Shown here piece by piece: positions 50,681-60,451 of a DNA stretch of 64,000 nt. The notes beneath the pieces are model-generated. The model ran no database searches. It was not told where the DNA came from and worked only from the letters and a program-made list of their open reading frames with translations. This DNA is from CAYRTD01 sp964528675 (GTDB lineage Bacteria; Bacteroidota; Bacteroidia; Bacteroidales; GCA-2748055). The stretch lies in the NCBI GenBank assembly GCA_964528675.1, contig CAZGTU010000008.1:1-64000 (forward strand), in the 5' to 3' direction. Positions within the stretch are counted from its first letter, which is position 1. Each line of letters opens with the position of its first letter. A program made the translations under genes and the position numbers.

Positions 50681-50827
50681 ATGAGGACTATCCTTTATAT
50701 CATTGCAGTCATCCTTATATTAGGATGGCTCTTTGGTTTTTTTGTTTACCCTGTTGGAGATCTGATCCATATTTTACTTGTCCTTGCGATAATCTCAATA
50801 TTAATCTCCATAATAAGAGGCAGGTAG
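50681..50827 (+). CDS. lmo0937-family (DUF5670-like) small membrane protein
   Basis: A 48-residue frame starts at an ATG 5 bp after the CsbD stop. It has two hydrophobic helices around a short turn (ILYIIAVILILGWLFGFFV, then GDLIHILLVLAIISILIS) and ends in IIRGR. This matches the small lmo0937-type family often found next to CsbD. It should sit in the inner membrane; function unknown. It is followed by a good terminator, closing a two-gene unit. Confidence 0.85.
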   Translation: MRTILYIIAVILILGWLFGFFVYPVGDLIHILLVLAIISILISIIRGR

Positions 50828-50863
50828 ATATTTTTATTTTGCAGGTCTTTACAATACAATTTC

Positions 50864-50904
50864 AACACAGGTTATGTAGTTTCGCTATCAAACCTGTGTT
50901 TTTT
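50864..50904 (+). terminator. Rho-independent terminator after csbD-lmo0937 unit
   Basis: AACACAGGTT (50864-50873) and AACCTGTGTT (50891-50900) form a 10-bp perfect stem with a 17-base loop, followed by a T run to 50904. It lies 36 bp after the small membrane protein gene. Confidence 0.85.
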
Positions 50905-50963
50905 GTAAGTAGAAAATTCTTATTGTAAAATTATCTTCCCTAAAAAATCTGAAGATTCCAGTA

Positions 50964-51224
50964 ATGTTTAAGATTGATCCAAAACATAAAAAATACATCA
51001 GGCCAGTTGCAGGAATAGTATTTCTTGTACTTGGCAGTGTATTCATGCTCATCCCCTTTATACCACTGGGCTATGTAATGATTTTCGGAGGTCTTTTTTT
51101 ACTGGCTTTTCAATTACCCTTTTTACAGAAATGGGTCAATAAAATAAAACATAAGGATAAAAAAGGAAGGGTTGATAACATGGAAAAAGGTATAGAAAAT
51201 ACCGAAAATAGAATGATTAAATAA
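50964..51224 (+). CDS. Small two-helix membrane protein, unknown
   Basis: The 86-residue product has a basic N-terminus (MFKIDPKHKKYIR), two adjacent hydrophobic helices (VAGIVFLVLGSVFMLIPFIP and GYVMIFGGLFLLAFQ), then a charged tail (IKHKDKKGR). The LIPFIPLGY turn between the helices resembles small PGPGW-like transmembrane proteins. No enzyme motif is visible. It is 17 bp before another tiny membrane protein gene and probably belongs to the same envelope or stress group as CsbD. Confidence 0.7.
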   Translation: MFKIDPKHKKYIRPVAGIVFLVLGSVFMLIPFIPLGYVMIFGGLFLLAFQLPFLQKWVNKIKHKDKKGRVDNMEKGIENTENRMIK

Positions 51225-51241
51225 TACTTAATATCACCGAG

Positions 51242-51436
51242 ATGAAATTATCAGCCGAAATAAGAACAAGGTATATCCTATTCATAATTTTTTTATCAGT
51301 TATACCAATTCTAAATGGTTGTGATGTTATAAGCAGCATTTTCGAGGCTGGGGTCTGGATCGGGGTCATAGTTACCCTGGTGGCAATTGCCCTAATTGCT
51401 TATATTATCATAAAACTAATACAAAAAATATTATAA
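51242..51436 (+). CDS. Small lipoprotein-like membrane protein, unknown
   Basis: The 64-residue product has a signal-like N-terminus with a lipobox-type PILNGC, followed by a second hydrophobic helix (VWIGVIVTLVAIALIAYIIIKLI). It could be a lipoprotein with a membrane helix or a two-helix protein. Small proteins of this shape are common in Bacteroidota beside CsbD and similar stress genes. Nothing more specific can be said. Confidence 0.65.
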   Translation: MKLSAEIRTRYILFIIFLSVIPILNGCDVISSIFEAGVWIGVIVTLVAIALIAYIIIKLIQKIL

Positions 51437-51528
51437 ATTTCATTCTGCCGGAGGAAATAAATATGGGAATCCTGTTAAACAGATGTTTCACAAGATTTTC
51501 AGAATAGTAAGTAACTCACATTCCTTGA

Positions 51529-51732
51529 TTATTTCCTTTTTCCGGTTACCATCATAATCAGGCCAACAATCAAAACAGCAGCACTAATTATTACAGGAGT
51601 CCAGTTTGCTGAGCTCACTGCTACTTCTACGCCCAGAACATTGAAAGCTTCGGATTCATTAATCGCCTGAATTCCAAATACTATTGTGCCGATCAAGCCT
51701 AAAACGAGGAGTATAATTCCAGCTATTCTCAT
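51529..51732 (-). CDS. Small two-helix membrane protein, DUF3185-like
   Basis: I choose the ATG at 51732 (MRIAGIILLVLG) because the longer frame to 51774 adds a polar, non-conserved lead. The ~67-residue product has two hydrophobic helices (GIILLVLGLIGTIVFGIQAI and WTPVIISAAVLIVGLIMMV) with a short polar loop and ends in TGKRK. The start and layout resemble DUF3185 proteins, uncharacterised membrane proteins. It lies opposite the other small membrane genes. Confidence 0.65.
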   Translation of the reverse strand: MRIAGIILLVLGLIGTIVFGIQAINESEAFNVLGVEVAVSSANWTPVIISAAVLIVGLIMMVTGKRK

Positions 51733-51774
51733 AATTATATTATTAATGTTAGTAATATTTAGAAACAATGCCAA

Positions 51775-52052
51775 AGATCATAAGACTACCTGATAAAAAA
51801 CTCATTATTAAAGTAAATATAGAAAAAAAATCTCATACATGAGGAATCTCATAAAGAGTTCCGGATTTATACAAGTTGATCAGGAGAAAACACCTTTCCT
51901 ATATATGGCTGTGAGTAATCTGTGGCAACATATCTTATTAATCAAGTGCGAAACTTTAGTATGGTATTAAATATCTGGCATTATAATTTCTATAATCGCA
52001 TTGCATAGCAGACTGAAAAAAATATTAAGAAAAAACTGAATCAGGTTTAGAA
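51775..52052. other. Intergenic, no gene seen
   Basis: AT-rich sequence without a credible frame on either strand. It separates the DUF3185-like gene from the frameshifted small lipoprotein and probably carries the former's promoter. Confidence 0.4.
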
Positions 52053-52344
52053 ATGAAGATTAAAAGTATAAAGAAATATATCTACAACATATTCATTAAA
52101 TATAATATGGATCTTTCTAATTTATATCCTTCTCATTAATAGATGTACACAGAAATTATACCAGGACGAACCGGATAAAAAAGATCTGCATACAGGTTCT
52201 GTATACCTCAATAAATTTTTTAAATGGGATCCTCTGAAAGCAAGAAAATATTTTCTGAAGTATTCGAAAGAATCAAGAGACACAAACCTATTCAATATTT
52301 ATAAAAATATGAACAAAATCATGAATCATTCCTTAGCAAGATAA
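52053..52344 (+). pseudogene. Small lipoprotein gene with a frameshift in the signal peptide
   Basis: The frame from the ATG at 52053 starts like a signal (MKIKSIKKYIYNIFIKYN) and stops early. Around 52106-52112 the next frame takes over and completes the signal and lipobox (IFLIYILLINRC), followed by 57 residues (TQKLYQDEPDKKD onward) to a TAA at 52342-52344. So a single-base change probably broke a ~90-residue lipoprotein gene. A sequencing error or programmed shift cannot be excluded. Mature part is unknown. Confidence 0.4.
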
Positions 52345-52398
52345 AAGGTGAATTATTAAATCTATAGTTTTTGAAATATTAATTTAACATCTAACACC

Positions 52399-52848
52399 AT
52401 GAAGAAAATAAATTTATTAAAAACCTTACTGCTCAGCTTATTAATTCTTGCAACTGCAGGATGCGGCCAGCAGACAAATAATAACGGAGAAGAAGAAACA
52501 AATGCTGAGCAAAATGAAGCCTGGGAAGATTTCAAAGAAGAAACGAATGAAGTAGGTGATGCCATAGGAGACCTTTTCCGTGATGAACAGGACAATTTCA
52601 AAGAATCCTCAAATGAAGTCCTTGGAGACATTGAAAGAAAGATCGACAAATACAAACATGAGCTTTCCGGAGAAGAACGTAGTCAGTTAAACAAACTGGA
52701 AGCGAAAGCAGACAACCTTGAAAGAAAAATAAATGAACTTGATGAGGAGGCTGAAGATGAATGGGCTGAAAAAAAAGCAGATATTGAGGAAGATTTTAAA
52801 GAAATCAGAAATGAAATTGACAAGATGTTTGAAAATGATGAATATTAA
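52399..52848 (+). CDS. Acidic coiled-coil lipoprotein, unknown
   Basis: The 149-residue protein has a lipoprotein signal (ILATAGC) and an acidic linker (NNNGEEETNAEQ), then heptad-rich helices from about 60 to 145 (SGEERSQLNKLEAKADNLERKINELDEE split across repeats of L/I spacing). It should be anchored to a membrane and form a rod or dimer. Such proteins occur near stress and envelope genes in Bacteroidota, but no function is known. It lies upstream of TamB by 272 bp, with two hairpins in between. Confidence 0.8.
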   Translation: MKKINLLKTLLLSLLILATAGCGQQTNNNGEEETNAEQNEAWEDFKEETNEVGDAIGDLFRDEQDNFKESSNEVLGDIERKIDKYKHELSGEERSQLNKLEAKADNLERKINELDEEAEDEWAEKKADIEEDFKEIRNEIDKMFENDEY

Positions 52849-52877
52849 ATTAATAATTCTTTTTGCCTGTCGGTTTT

Positions 52878-52913
52878 ACCGGATTTTAAACTCTACAATT
52901 GAAACAATCCGGT
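52878..52913 (+). terminator. Hairpin after coiled-coil lipoprotein gene
   Basis: ACCGGATT (52878-52885) and AATCCGGT (52906-52913) form an 8-bp stem with a 20-base loop, with TTTAAA after it. It is 29 bp beyond the lipoprotein stop. A weak terminator is the best reading. Confidence 0.5.
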
Positions 52914-52974
52914 TTAAAGCATTTAATAGCAATTGGATTATTACCAAATGAATCTTTTCTGTGGTATAGTATAC

Positions 52975-53029
52975 ACCGGCAACTATCTTTCAAAAGTTTG
53001 ATGAAGGTTATTTGCCGGTTTGTTATTTT
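52975..53029 (+). terminator. Second hairpin upstream of tamB
   Basis: ACCGGCAA (52975-52982) and TTGCCGGT (53012-53019) form an 8-bp stem followed by a T-rich run (TTGTTATTTT). It could end readthrough from the lipoprotein gene. Its position ~100 bp before tamB also allows a leader-regulatory role. Confidence 0.5.
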
Positions 53030-53120
53030 GTGAAAATCATAAATAAATATGACAGTTTGAACTACCTTGGGGATGCAAATTGTTATATTGATACTTGTAT
53101 GATCAGTATCAGAATCCTGT

Positions 53121-56100
53121 ATGAAAACTTTACTTAACATATTGAAGAAAATATTGCTGGGTTTGGCAGGCCTGCTTATACTATTATTACTATTGGTCTT
53201 TTTATTTTTCCAGGTACCGGCTATCCAAAATTATGCAGCAGACCAGGCCTTAAAAATTGTTCGTGGAAAACTGGATACTGAAATAGGACTTGAAAGAATT
53301 GTTATTATTCCTCCAAATAGCGTTAAGCTTAAGGAAATATACCTTGAGGGCACTAATGGCGATACGCTATTATATTCAAAAGAACTCTCCCTCAATATCG
53401 GATTATTTAAATTAATTAATAAAAAAATAGAATTAAACAGGCTTAAGATCAGCTCCACCAGTGCAAACATTATACGTTCCGGGCCGGATAGCACGTTTAA
53501 CTTTCCGGGGATTAAAAAGTCAACTGATAAAAAAGAAGCCGGTAAAGACAAGTCCCCTTCAAAGTGGAACTTCGATATTGACAGGATTATCCTTGATAAA
53601 GTGGATTTTCTCTTTGAGGATAAAAACATGGAAAATAGCTATTCTGCCAGCGTTGGAGATCTTCGGTTGAAAATGAGTTCTCTTGATCCCGAAATCCCGA
53701 AAATAGGCGTTCATTCTATAAAATTGAAGGATAGCGAAGTTGAATTGTTTATCAGATCAGGTCAGGAAGAAAAGGAAAACAAAGAAAGTAAAATACCTGA
53801 AATCACTCTTAGTCAGGATATTGATATTGAAAATGTGAATTTCCTGCTGGTGAATGAAAAAGGAGGACAAAAGATCTCTATAAATAATATCAATCTCTAT
53901 GTTAAATCCGATCAGCTTAATTTACCCGATAATGAGATATTCATTGAAGAAATAAATCTGGAAGAAACAAAATTTGCAATTGTTCCCGAAGGAAATATTG
54001 AAAGGGCAGATACCGTCATAAAAAATGATGAGAGTATTACCTTTGACTGGGATATCAAGATTCGTGAATTAAAACTAAAGAATAATGATCTGAAAATTCA
54101 AACTGAAAGAGAAGCCTTTCCCTCTTCGGGATTCAACCCAAAAAACATAGACATCAAAAAGTTGAATGCCGGGCTTCATTCTGTCTCTATAAACGATGAT
54201 TCTGTCGATGTTGAGATCAAGGATCTTCAATTCATCGAAGGCAGGCAGTTCAGACTTGAAAACCTGAGTAGTAATATATCAGCAACGCGGCAAAAAGCCA
54301 GTATTAAAGGATTGAATGTAAAAACACCAGATACACACATTAAACTGGAAGCGGAGGCTTCAAATTATGATCTGGATAATATTAAGAACACCTGGAGAAA
54401 TGCATACTTAAGTCTCGACCTGGAAGAAAGCTATGTTGGAATAAATGACATTCGGTTTTTTAAGACTGATTTTTCGGCAGGAGGCTACCAAAGAACAATA
54501 AATAGCCTTATACTGGAAACAAAAGCTTATGGTAAGATATCCGATCTTACACTTGACAATTTCAGGGCTCACCTGAATGAAGATGTTATTGTGAAAATCC
54601 ATGGAGATGTAAAAGGGCTACCTGATATAGAAAATATTAGCGGCGATATCAGGGTGGATAGCATCTACCTTGCAGGAAACACCAGCCGTTATTATTTCCC
54701 CGATTCAATTATACCGCCGCAAATTTTCATACCTGGAAACTTTCTTCTCAAAGCTGCCACAAAAGGGAACACCAGGCTTAGCAAAAGTATTCTGGAGATA
54801 AATAGTGCAGCAGGTGGATTAACGGCAAACTTACAATTGAATATGGATAAAGAGAATGAAAGAGAATATTTCCAGGCAGATATAAGTTCTGATGGACTGA
54901 ATCTGGGAACAATTATGCAAAAACCCGATACCCTCGGCAAAGTATTCATGAATGCCAGTATGAAAGGTTCAACATCAAATTTTAAACAGGCAAGGGCTGA
55001 AGTCAGGCTGAAAATAGACACTTTTCATCTTATCGGTTACCCATACTCGAATTTCAGCTTAAACGGAAATGTCGAACAAAAAAGGTTTGAAGGCACAGCC
55101 GGAATGGACGATGAAAATATCCGGTTTAGCTTTAACGGTATGATCGATGCTACCGATTCCATACCCGATATGGATTTAACTTTTAACCTGATAGGTGCTA
55201 ATCTGATGGCACTTAATATTACAGAAGAAGATATCAGAGTCGGCGCTAATCTTGCGTCTTCAATTTCGGGCTCGAATCCTGATAATCTCAATGGAGACCT
55301 TAAACTCAACAATTTAATTATTGTCAGGAATAATCAGGTATATGAATTGGATTCCTTGTTTTTAAAGGCGAATAATTCAGAAAAAAGTACAGATTTAAGA
55401 CTATCATCCGAAATAATACAGGCTAGCTATAAGGGGTCAGTAAAACCATCCATGATCTCATCAAAAATATGGTCACATATAAACTTATTTTTTACTTTTC
55501 AGGATGAAGTACCAGATAGCACCAAAGTACCTGGGAATTTTACATTTGAAGCACATGTAAAGGATAATCCCATTATTTCTGAAGTATTTCTGCCTGGATT
55601 GACAAGTTTTCACGGAATTGATATACGGGTTGATTATGATGAAAAAATTAATGAACTGAATACAAAAGCTGTAATTTCACCTGTTCAGTATAAAAATCTG
55701 GACATCGATACAATAAACATAAATATTAACTCGAAAGATACTCTGCTACTTGTGAAGATCAACTCCAAAGGCTTCAGACAAGATTTTATAAATATACCGG
55801 GAATAATTACCGAAGCCAGGCTTGCCAATGATATTGCAAAATGGACATTTAATGTAAAAGATGAAGAGGAAAAGGATAAATACCGTATTAACGGAACATT
55901 CAAAAAAGAAGGACAATTTATTAGCGGAAACTTCGATTCTTCAAAATTAGTACTAAATTATGACTCCTGGAATTTACCTCCTAACCATAAATTCAGGATA
56001 TCAAACGACACTGTAATATTTGATAACCTGAGCCTTGGGAGAGAAGAACAGGTTCTTTCCCTGACAAAAACAGCAAACGGCCCGGGAATCAAAGGAACAA

Positions 56101-58085
56101 AGATCGAATTTGCAGCCTTTGATCTGGAAACCCTTACTAATCTTCTGACAACTAAAAACCTGGTTGAAGCTCGGTTAAACGGTGAAATAATATTCAACCT
56201 AAAGAATAGCACCAGATTCAACTCAGAATTGCAGATAGCCGATCTGGCCATTTACGGTGAAGAAATATTCAATATGATTGCAATAAAAGCAGAGCAAACT
56301 GAAAATGACAGAATAACATTCAGAGGGCAGTTAGAGGATCGGGAAGAAAGAATCAGGTTGATGGGTTGGTATTCACTTCAAGCTGAAAATAAAATTGAAC
56401 TTGATGTAAATATTAAGGATCTCGATATGCAAAGTTTTCAGCCTCTGCTCTCAGATATGTTCAGAACATTATCAGGGACATTCAATGGAGATCTTAATCT
56501 TTCAGGACCTGTTGAACAACTGAAAGTCAACGGCGACGTTCAGTTTATGGACGGTGAAATTGTTCCCCGAATGCTCGGAACGACATTTACATCCGAAAAT
56601 ATTCAACTGAAATTTGTTGATAATGATCTTCAATTTACAGATTTCAAATTTCTTGATGCCAATGGTAATGAAGCTTCTGTAAATGGCTCGATCGAAGGAC
56701 TTCTTTCAGAGTCGCCTTTCCTTAACCTGAAAGTCGACGCAAATAATTTCACCGGTGTGAACGTAAATGAGGGAGTAAATGAGCTGTTTTACGGAAAATT
56801 GAGCATGGATATGTCTGCAAGTATAAAGGGTAATCTCTCCGAACCTGTTATCAGGGGAACTACAACTATCACAAATAATACAGAATTTAATTTTATAGTG
56901 CCCTCTCCTGATAGAGCCACCATTGAAAGAGAAGGTCTTGTAGTCTTTATCAAACCTGAAAAAGATACTGCATCAATTCTGTTTTCCGGCCTTGAGCAGG
57001 AGAAAACCCAGATAAATACAGGCAGTAACCTCGACATAACCACAACCCTTGAAGTAAAGGAAGAAGCATCCATAAATATTATCATTGATCCGGCATCAGG
57101 CGAAAACTTAGAAGTTCTCGGAGTGGCTAATCTCAATTTCAGTATGGGGCAAGGTGGTCAAATGAGTCTTACGGGTCAATATATTATTAGCGAGGGAACC
57201 TATAATCTGACACTCTATAATATAATTAAAAGACAATTTAAAATACAGGAAGGAAGTTCGATTACCTGGACGGGAGATCCACTTGGCGCCAACACAGATA
57301 TCACAGCATATTACAGGGTAAGGACAAGCCCGGAAGGGCTCATTGCAAATGAACTATCAAATATCAATGACGAACAACGCAGGGAGCTTGCGCAATCTAT
57401 TCCTTTTCTTGTTTATCTGAATATCAAAGGCGAACTATTGAGTCCCAGTACCCTGGATTTTGATATTAAGACACCCCCGGGGGTTACAATTGCTGAGGTA
57501 TCGAGTAAGCTAAACCAGTTAAACCAGAATGAATCGGAAGTTAATAAACAGGCTGTGGCTCTCCTGACCTTTGGAAATTTCATTCAAACCCAGATGTCAA
57601 CAGCTCACCCTGTTAGCTATGAAATAAATGCTGCAGCCAGAAACAGTATAAGCAGAATTTTGTCAACCCAGTTAAACAAACTGGCCGATCAATACATTGA
57701 AGGAGTTGAAATCAATGTTGATGTATCTTCATATGCTGATTATACAGGACAACAAACCCAGGCCACAACTAACGTTGCCCTTGATGTTCGTAAAGAATTT
57801 CTGAATGAACGATTAACAGTGCAGGTTGGCGGAAAAGTCAATATTGAAGGTGATGAAAGGGTGGCCAATAATATGAACAGACTTGCAGGAGATGTGAAAG
57901 TATTATATGATCTTACTGAGGACGGTAGGTTTAAGATCAAAGGTTTCAATACAAGAGAATTTGAAAATATTTTTGAAGGTGAAGTTACCAAAACCGGGGT
58001 GGGATTCATCTACAATCGCGATGTCTACAGTCTTTCTGAACTCTTCGAAAAGAATAAAAAAGAAAATGAAAAAAGTAATGAATAA
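53121..58085 (+). CDS. tamB: TamB/AsmA-like translocation and assembly protein
   Basis: The 1654-residue protein has one N-terminal membrane helix (~12-32) and a long beta-rich periplasmic part with AsmA/TamB-style repeats (D-x-x-L/I strands such as NINIDSKDT-like and LSGTFNGDLNLSG segments). The last ~400 residues (from about EPVIRGTTTITNN to VGFIYNRDVYSL) match the conserved DUF490/TamB C-terminus, including QEGSSITWTGDP and the Q-x-N-R-rich barrel-facing end. It should bridge the inner and outer membranes and shuttle lipids or help insert outer-membrane proteins. The TamL gene follows after 31 bp, the standard Bacteroidota pairing. Confidence 0.9.
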   Translation: MKTLLNILKKILLGLAGLLILLLLLVFLFFQVPAIQNYAADQALKIVRGKLDTEIGLERIVIIPPNSVKLKEIYLEGTNGDTLLYSKELSLNIGLFKLINKKIELNRLKISSTSANIIRSGPDSTFNFPGIKKSTDKKEAGKDKSPSKWNFDIDRIILDKVDFLFEDKNMENSYSASVGDLRLKMSSLDPEIPKIGVHSIKLKDSEVELFIRSGQEEKENKESKIPEITLSQDIDIENVNFLLVNEKGGQKISINNINLYVKSDQLNLPDNEIFIEEINLEETKFAIVPEGNIERADTVIKNDESITFDWDIKIRELKLKNNDLKIQTEREAFPSSGFNPKNIDIKKLNAGLHSVSINDDSVDVEIKDLQFIEGRQFRLENLSSNISATRQKASIKGLNVKTPDTHIKLEAEASNYDLDNIKNTWRNAYLSLDLEESYVGINDIRFFKTDFSAGGYQRTINSLILETKAYGKISDLTLDNFRAHLNEDVIVKIHGDVKGLPDIENISGDIRVDSIYLAGNTSRYYFPDSIIPPQIFIPGNFLLKAATKGNTRLSKSILEINSAAGGLTANLQLNMDKENEREYFQADISSDGLNLGTIMQKPDTLGKVFMNASMKGSTSNFKQARAEVRLKIDTFHLIGYPYSNFSLNGNVEQKRFEGTAGMDDENIRFSFNGMIDATDSIPDMDLTFNLIGANLMALNITEEDIRVGANLASSISGSNPDNLNGDLKLNNLIIVRNNQVYELDSLFLKANNSEKSTDLRLSSEIIQASYKGSVKPSMISSKIWSHINLFFTFQDEVPDSTKVPGNFTFEAHVKDNPIISEVFLPGLTSFHGIDIRVDYDEKINELNTKAVISPVQYKNLDIDTINININSKDTLLLVKINSKGFRQDFINIPGIITEARLANDIAKWTFNVKDEEEKDKYRINGTFKKEGQFISGNFDSSKLVLNYDSWNLPPNHKFRISNDTVIFDNLSLGREEQVLSLTKTANGPGIKGTKIEFAAFDLETLTNLLTTKNLVEARLNGEIIFNLKNSTRFNSELQIADLAIYGEEIFNMIAIKAEQTENDRITFRGQLEDREERIRLMGWYSLQAENKIELDVNIKDLDMQSFQPLLSDMFRTLSGTFNGDLNLSGPVEQLKVNGDVQFMDGEIVPRMLGTTFTSENIQLKFVDNDLQFTDFKFLDANGNEASVNGSIEGLLSESPFLNLKVDANNFTGVNVNEGVNELFYGKLSMDMSASIKGNLSEPVIRGTTTITNNTEFNFIVPSPDRATIEREGLVVFIKPEKDTASILFSGLEQEKTQINTGSNLDITTTLEVKEEASINIIIDPASGENLEVLGVANLNFSMGQGGQMSLTGQYIISEGTYNLTLYNIIKRQFKIQEGSSITWTGDPLGANTDITAYYRVRTSPEGLIANELSNINDEQRRELAQSIPFLVYLNIKGELLSPSTLDFDIKTPPGVTIAEVSSKLNQLNQNESEVNKQAVALLTFGNFIQTQMSTAHPVSYEINAAARNSISRILSTQLNKLADQYIEGVEINVDVSSYADYTGQQTQATTNVALDVRKEFLNERLTVQVGGKVNIEGDERVANNMNRLAGDVKVLYDLTEDGRFKIKGFNTREFENIFEGEVTKTGVGFIYNRDVYSLSELFEKNKKENEKSNE

Positions 58086-58116
58086 TCTGCTGGAAACTTT
58101 TCCGGTATAGCTCAAA

Positions 58117-60426
58117 ATGATTGACAGAATAAAAATATCGTTCATTATTATACTACTCATGATCCTTTTTGGTTCCTGTTCCGTAACAAGAACACTGGAA
58201 GAAGGCGAATTACTGTATACCAAAACTGAGGTAAAACTGGAAGAAAAGTCATTTTTTGAAAAGAGAGGACTCAAAAAGGATCTCAAAGAAGCGGCTGTAC
58301 CTGAACCAAATGATGAATTCCTCGGTTTTATTCCTTTTCAGTTATGGACGTATAATCTGGCAGGTGACAGTGTACCGGATAAAGGATTTCGCCACTGGAT
58401 GAAGCATAAGGCAGGTCAGGAACCTGTTATCTTTGAAAACTACCATCAGGAAAACAGCATTAACAGTCTATCCGGTATATTATTCAACCAGGGATATTTC
58501 GAATCTGATGTGAGAGCCAGGAAAAACATCAAAGGACAGAAAATCAAATTAACCTACATTGCCCAACTGAATGAAAGATATACTATTGATACCATTATTT
58601 ATGAAACAGAAAAGAAGCCTCCCCCTGTACCATTTAACAATTATAAAGAAGAAAGTTTACTTAAAAAAGATCAGCCTTATGATATCGAAGTTTTAAAGCA
58701 GGAGAGAAACAGGATAGCTACAAACCTCAGAAATGCAGGGTATTATTACTTTACTGATAATGACCTCATCTTTAAGATCGACAGTAACCGGGTGGAGAAA
58801 AACCTCAGATTATTTGTTGCTCTAAAAGAGGATATTCCCTCAAGGGATCTCAAAAAATACAGGATCAGCAATATTAAAGTATATCCAAATTATGATATTA
58901 GTGCTGAGAATAAAGATTATGACACCACCGTGGTCGACAACATTGTGTTTTACGCGAATGTAAGCCGCATTGACAGAGATGTAATCAACAGTTCGATAAT
59001 TCTCAGAAAAAGCAATTACTTCAGTACTAATGCCTATTCAGCTACTCTTAATAAATTAATGGGGCTTGGAGTATTTAAATATGCGAATATCACCTTCAAG
59101 CCTGATACAGTAAATGTACCTGATACGTCAAACTTCCTGACTATGAATATTTATTTAACACAGGTAGTCCCCGTTTCTCTTAGAGCTGAAATTCAGGCTG
59201 TTACAAAATCAAACAATTACAGCGGTCCTTATCTTTACCTTAGCTATATTGACAGGAATACATTTGCCGGAGCTGAACGCTTTGAGACAAATCTAAACGC
59301 AGGATTTGAAACCCAGTTGAATAAGCAAAACAACCTGTTCTCTTATGAAGCAGGTGCAGACCTGTCTCTTGCATTTCCAAGGTTCATTTTTCCTTTTATT
59401 GACTTTAATAAATACCTGTCGAAAAATTATACTCCACGGACAGAAATAATGACCGGCTACGATATTGTCAACAGGGTAAATTACTTTACATCCAATTCTT
59501 TTGAGGCTTCCTACGGCTATAACTGGCAGGAAACTGAAAAAAAATATCACCGTTTTAAGTTATTATCACTCAATTATTCAAGTCTTTTAAAAACAACCCA
59601 GGAATTTGATGAAATTCTGAATGAAAATCCTTTGGTTAAAGAAAGCTTTGATGAAAAACTCATACTAAGTATTATTTATGATTACACTTTTGATGAAAAT
59701 CTGACAGATGATAAGCAATTCAGCAAATATTTCAATTTTAATGCCGAAGTAGCAGGGAATACCCTCAATCTGGCAGATCAAATTGTACATGGATTCCATG
59801 AAAATGCAGAAACAGGCCGGATACTGGGTTTAAGATACTCCCAGTTTGCCAAAGCGACCGTTGATGTGCGTTTTAGCTGGAAGCTGGACAAAAACATGCA
59901 ACTGGTTAACAGGTATATTGTAGGTGCAGGTCTGCCTTATAGTAATTCTAATACACTTCCCTATAATAAACAATATTTCATTGGCGGCGTGAACAGTCTT
60001 CGGGGCTTCTCCTACAGATCCGTTGGTCCCGGGAGTTTTCAACCTGTAGAGGAAGAACGTTTTCTTTTCTCCCATAACGGAAATATGAAACTTGAATCCA
60101 ATCTTGAATGGAGATTTCCTATTGCCGGTCCTGTAAACGGAGCCCTTTTTACCGATGCAGGAAACATCTGGCTATGGGAGGAAAATGAAGATAAACCAGG
60201 TAGTGAAAGTTTTCGCATATCTTCTTTTTACAATCAAATTGCCTTCAATACAGGTTTCGGAATAAGACTGGATATTTCATTTTTTGTTCTGAGACTTGAT
60301 CTGGGTATTCCACTTAGACTTCCCTATGAAGAAAACGGCTCCCACTGGATAGATTTCAGGCCATTTAATAAAGATTGGATAGCTGAGTACCCGGTTTTGA
60401 ATTTTGCTATTGGGTATCCGTTTTGA
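58117..60426 (+). CDS. TamL-type Omp85 lipoprotein (TamA/BamA homologue)
   Basis: The 769-residue protein has a lipoprotein signal (LFGSC), the lipid-anchored variant of TamA found in Bacteroidota. An N-terminal region (~25-110) is followed by POTRA-like domains (~110-340; NSLSGILFNQGYFESDV, NRIATNLRNAGYYYF, LNKLMGLGVFKYANI) and a 16-strand barrel. GGVNSLRGFSYRSVGPG carries the V/L-R-G-F motif of Omp85 loop 6, and the end (DISFFVLRLDLGIPLR, FAIGYPF) is a typical barrel terminus. It should work with TamB, encoded 31 bp upstream, in outer-membrane assembly. Confidence 0.92.
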   Translation: MIDRIKISFIIILLMILFGSCSVTRTLEEGELLYTKTEVKLEEKSFFEKRGLKKDLKEAAVPEPNDEFLGFIPFQLWTYNLAGDSVPDKGFRHWMKHKAGQEPVIFENYHQENSINSLSGILFNQGYFESDVRARKNIKGQKIKLTYIAQLNERYTIDTIIYETEKKPPPVPFNNYKEESLLKKDQPYDIEVLKQERNRIATNLRNAGYYYFTDNDLIFKIDSNRVEKNLRLFVALKEDIPSRDLKKYRISNIKVYPNYDISAENKDYDTTVVDNIVFYANVSRIDRDVINSSIILRKSNYFSTNAYSATLNKLMGLGVFKYANITFKPDTVNVPDTSNFLTMNIYLTQVVPVSLRAEIQAVTKSNNYSGPYLYLSYIDRNTFAGAERFETNLNAGFETQLNKQNNLFSYEAGADLSLAFPRFIFPFIDFNKYLSKNYTPRTEIMTGYDIVNRVNYFTSNSFEASYGYNWQETEKKYHRFKLLSLNYSSLLKTTQEFDEILNENPLVKESFDEKLILSIIYDYTFDENLTDDKQFSKYFNFNAEVAGNTLNLADQIVHGFHENAETGRILGLRYSQFAKATVDVRFSWKLDKNMQLVNRYIVGAGLPYSNSNTLPYNKQYFIGGVNSLRGFSYRSVGPGSFQPVEEERFLFSHNGNMKLESNLEWRFPIAGPVNGALFTDAGNIWLWEENEDKPGSESFRISSFYNQIAFNTGFGIRLDISFFVLRLDLGIPLRLPYEENGSHWIDFRPFNKDWIAEYPVLNFAIGYPF

Positions 60427-60451
60427 GAAAAGTAAATGGTAATCGGTGATC

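Noticed and set aside
52975..53029. Riboswitch before tamB
   Set aside because: Only a single simple stem with a T-rich tail is visible, which is better explained as a terminator.
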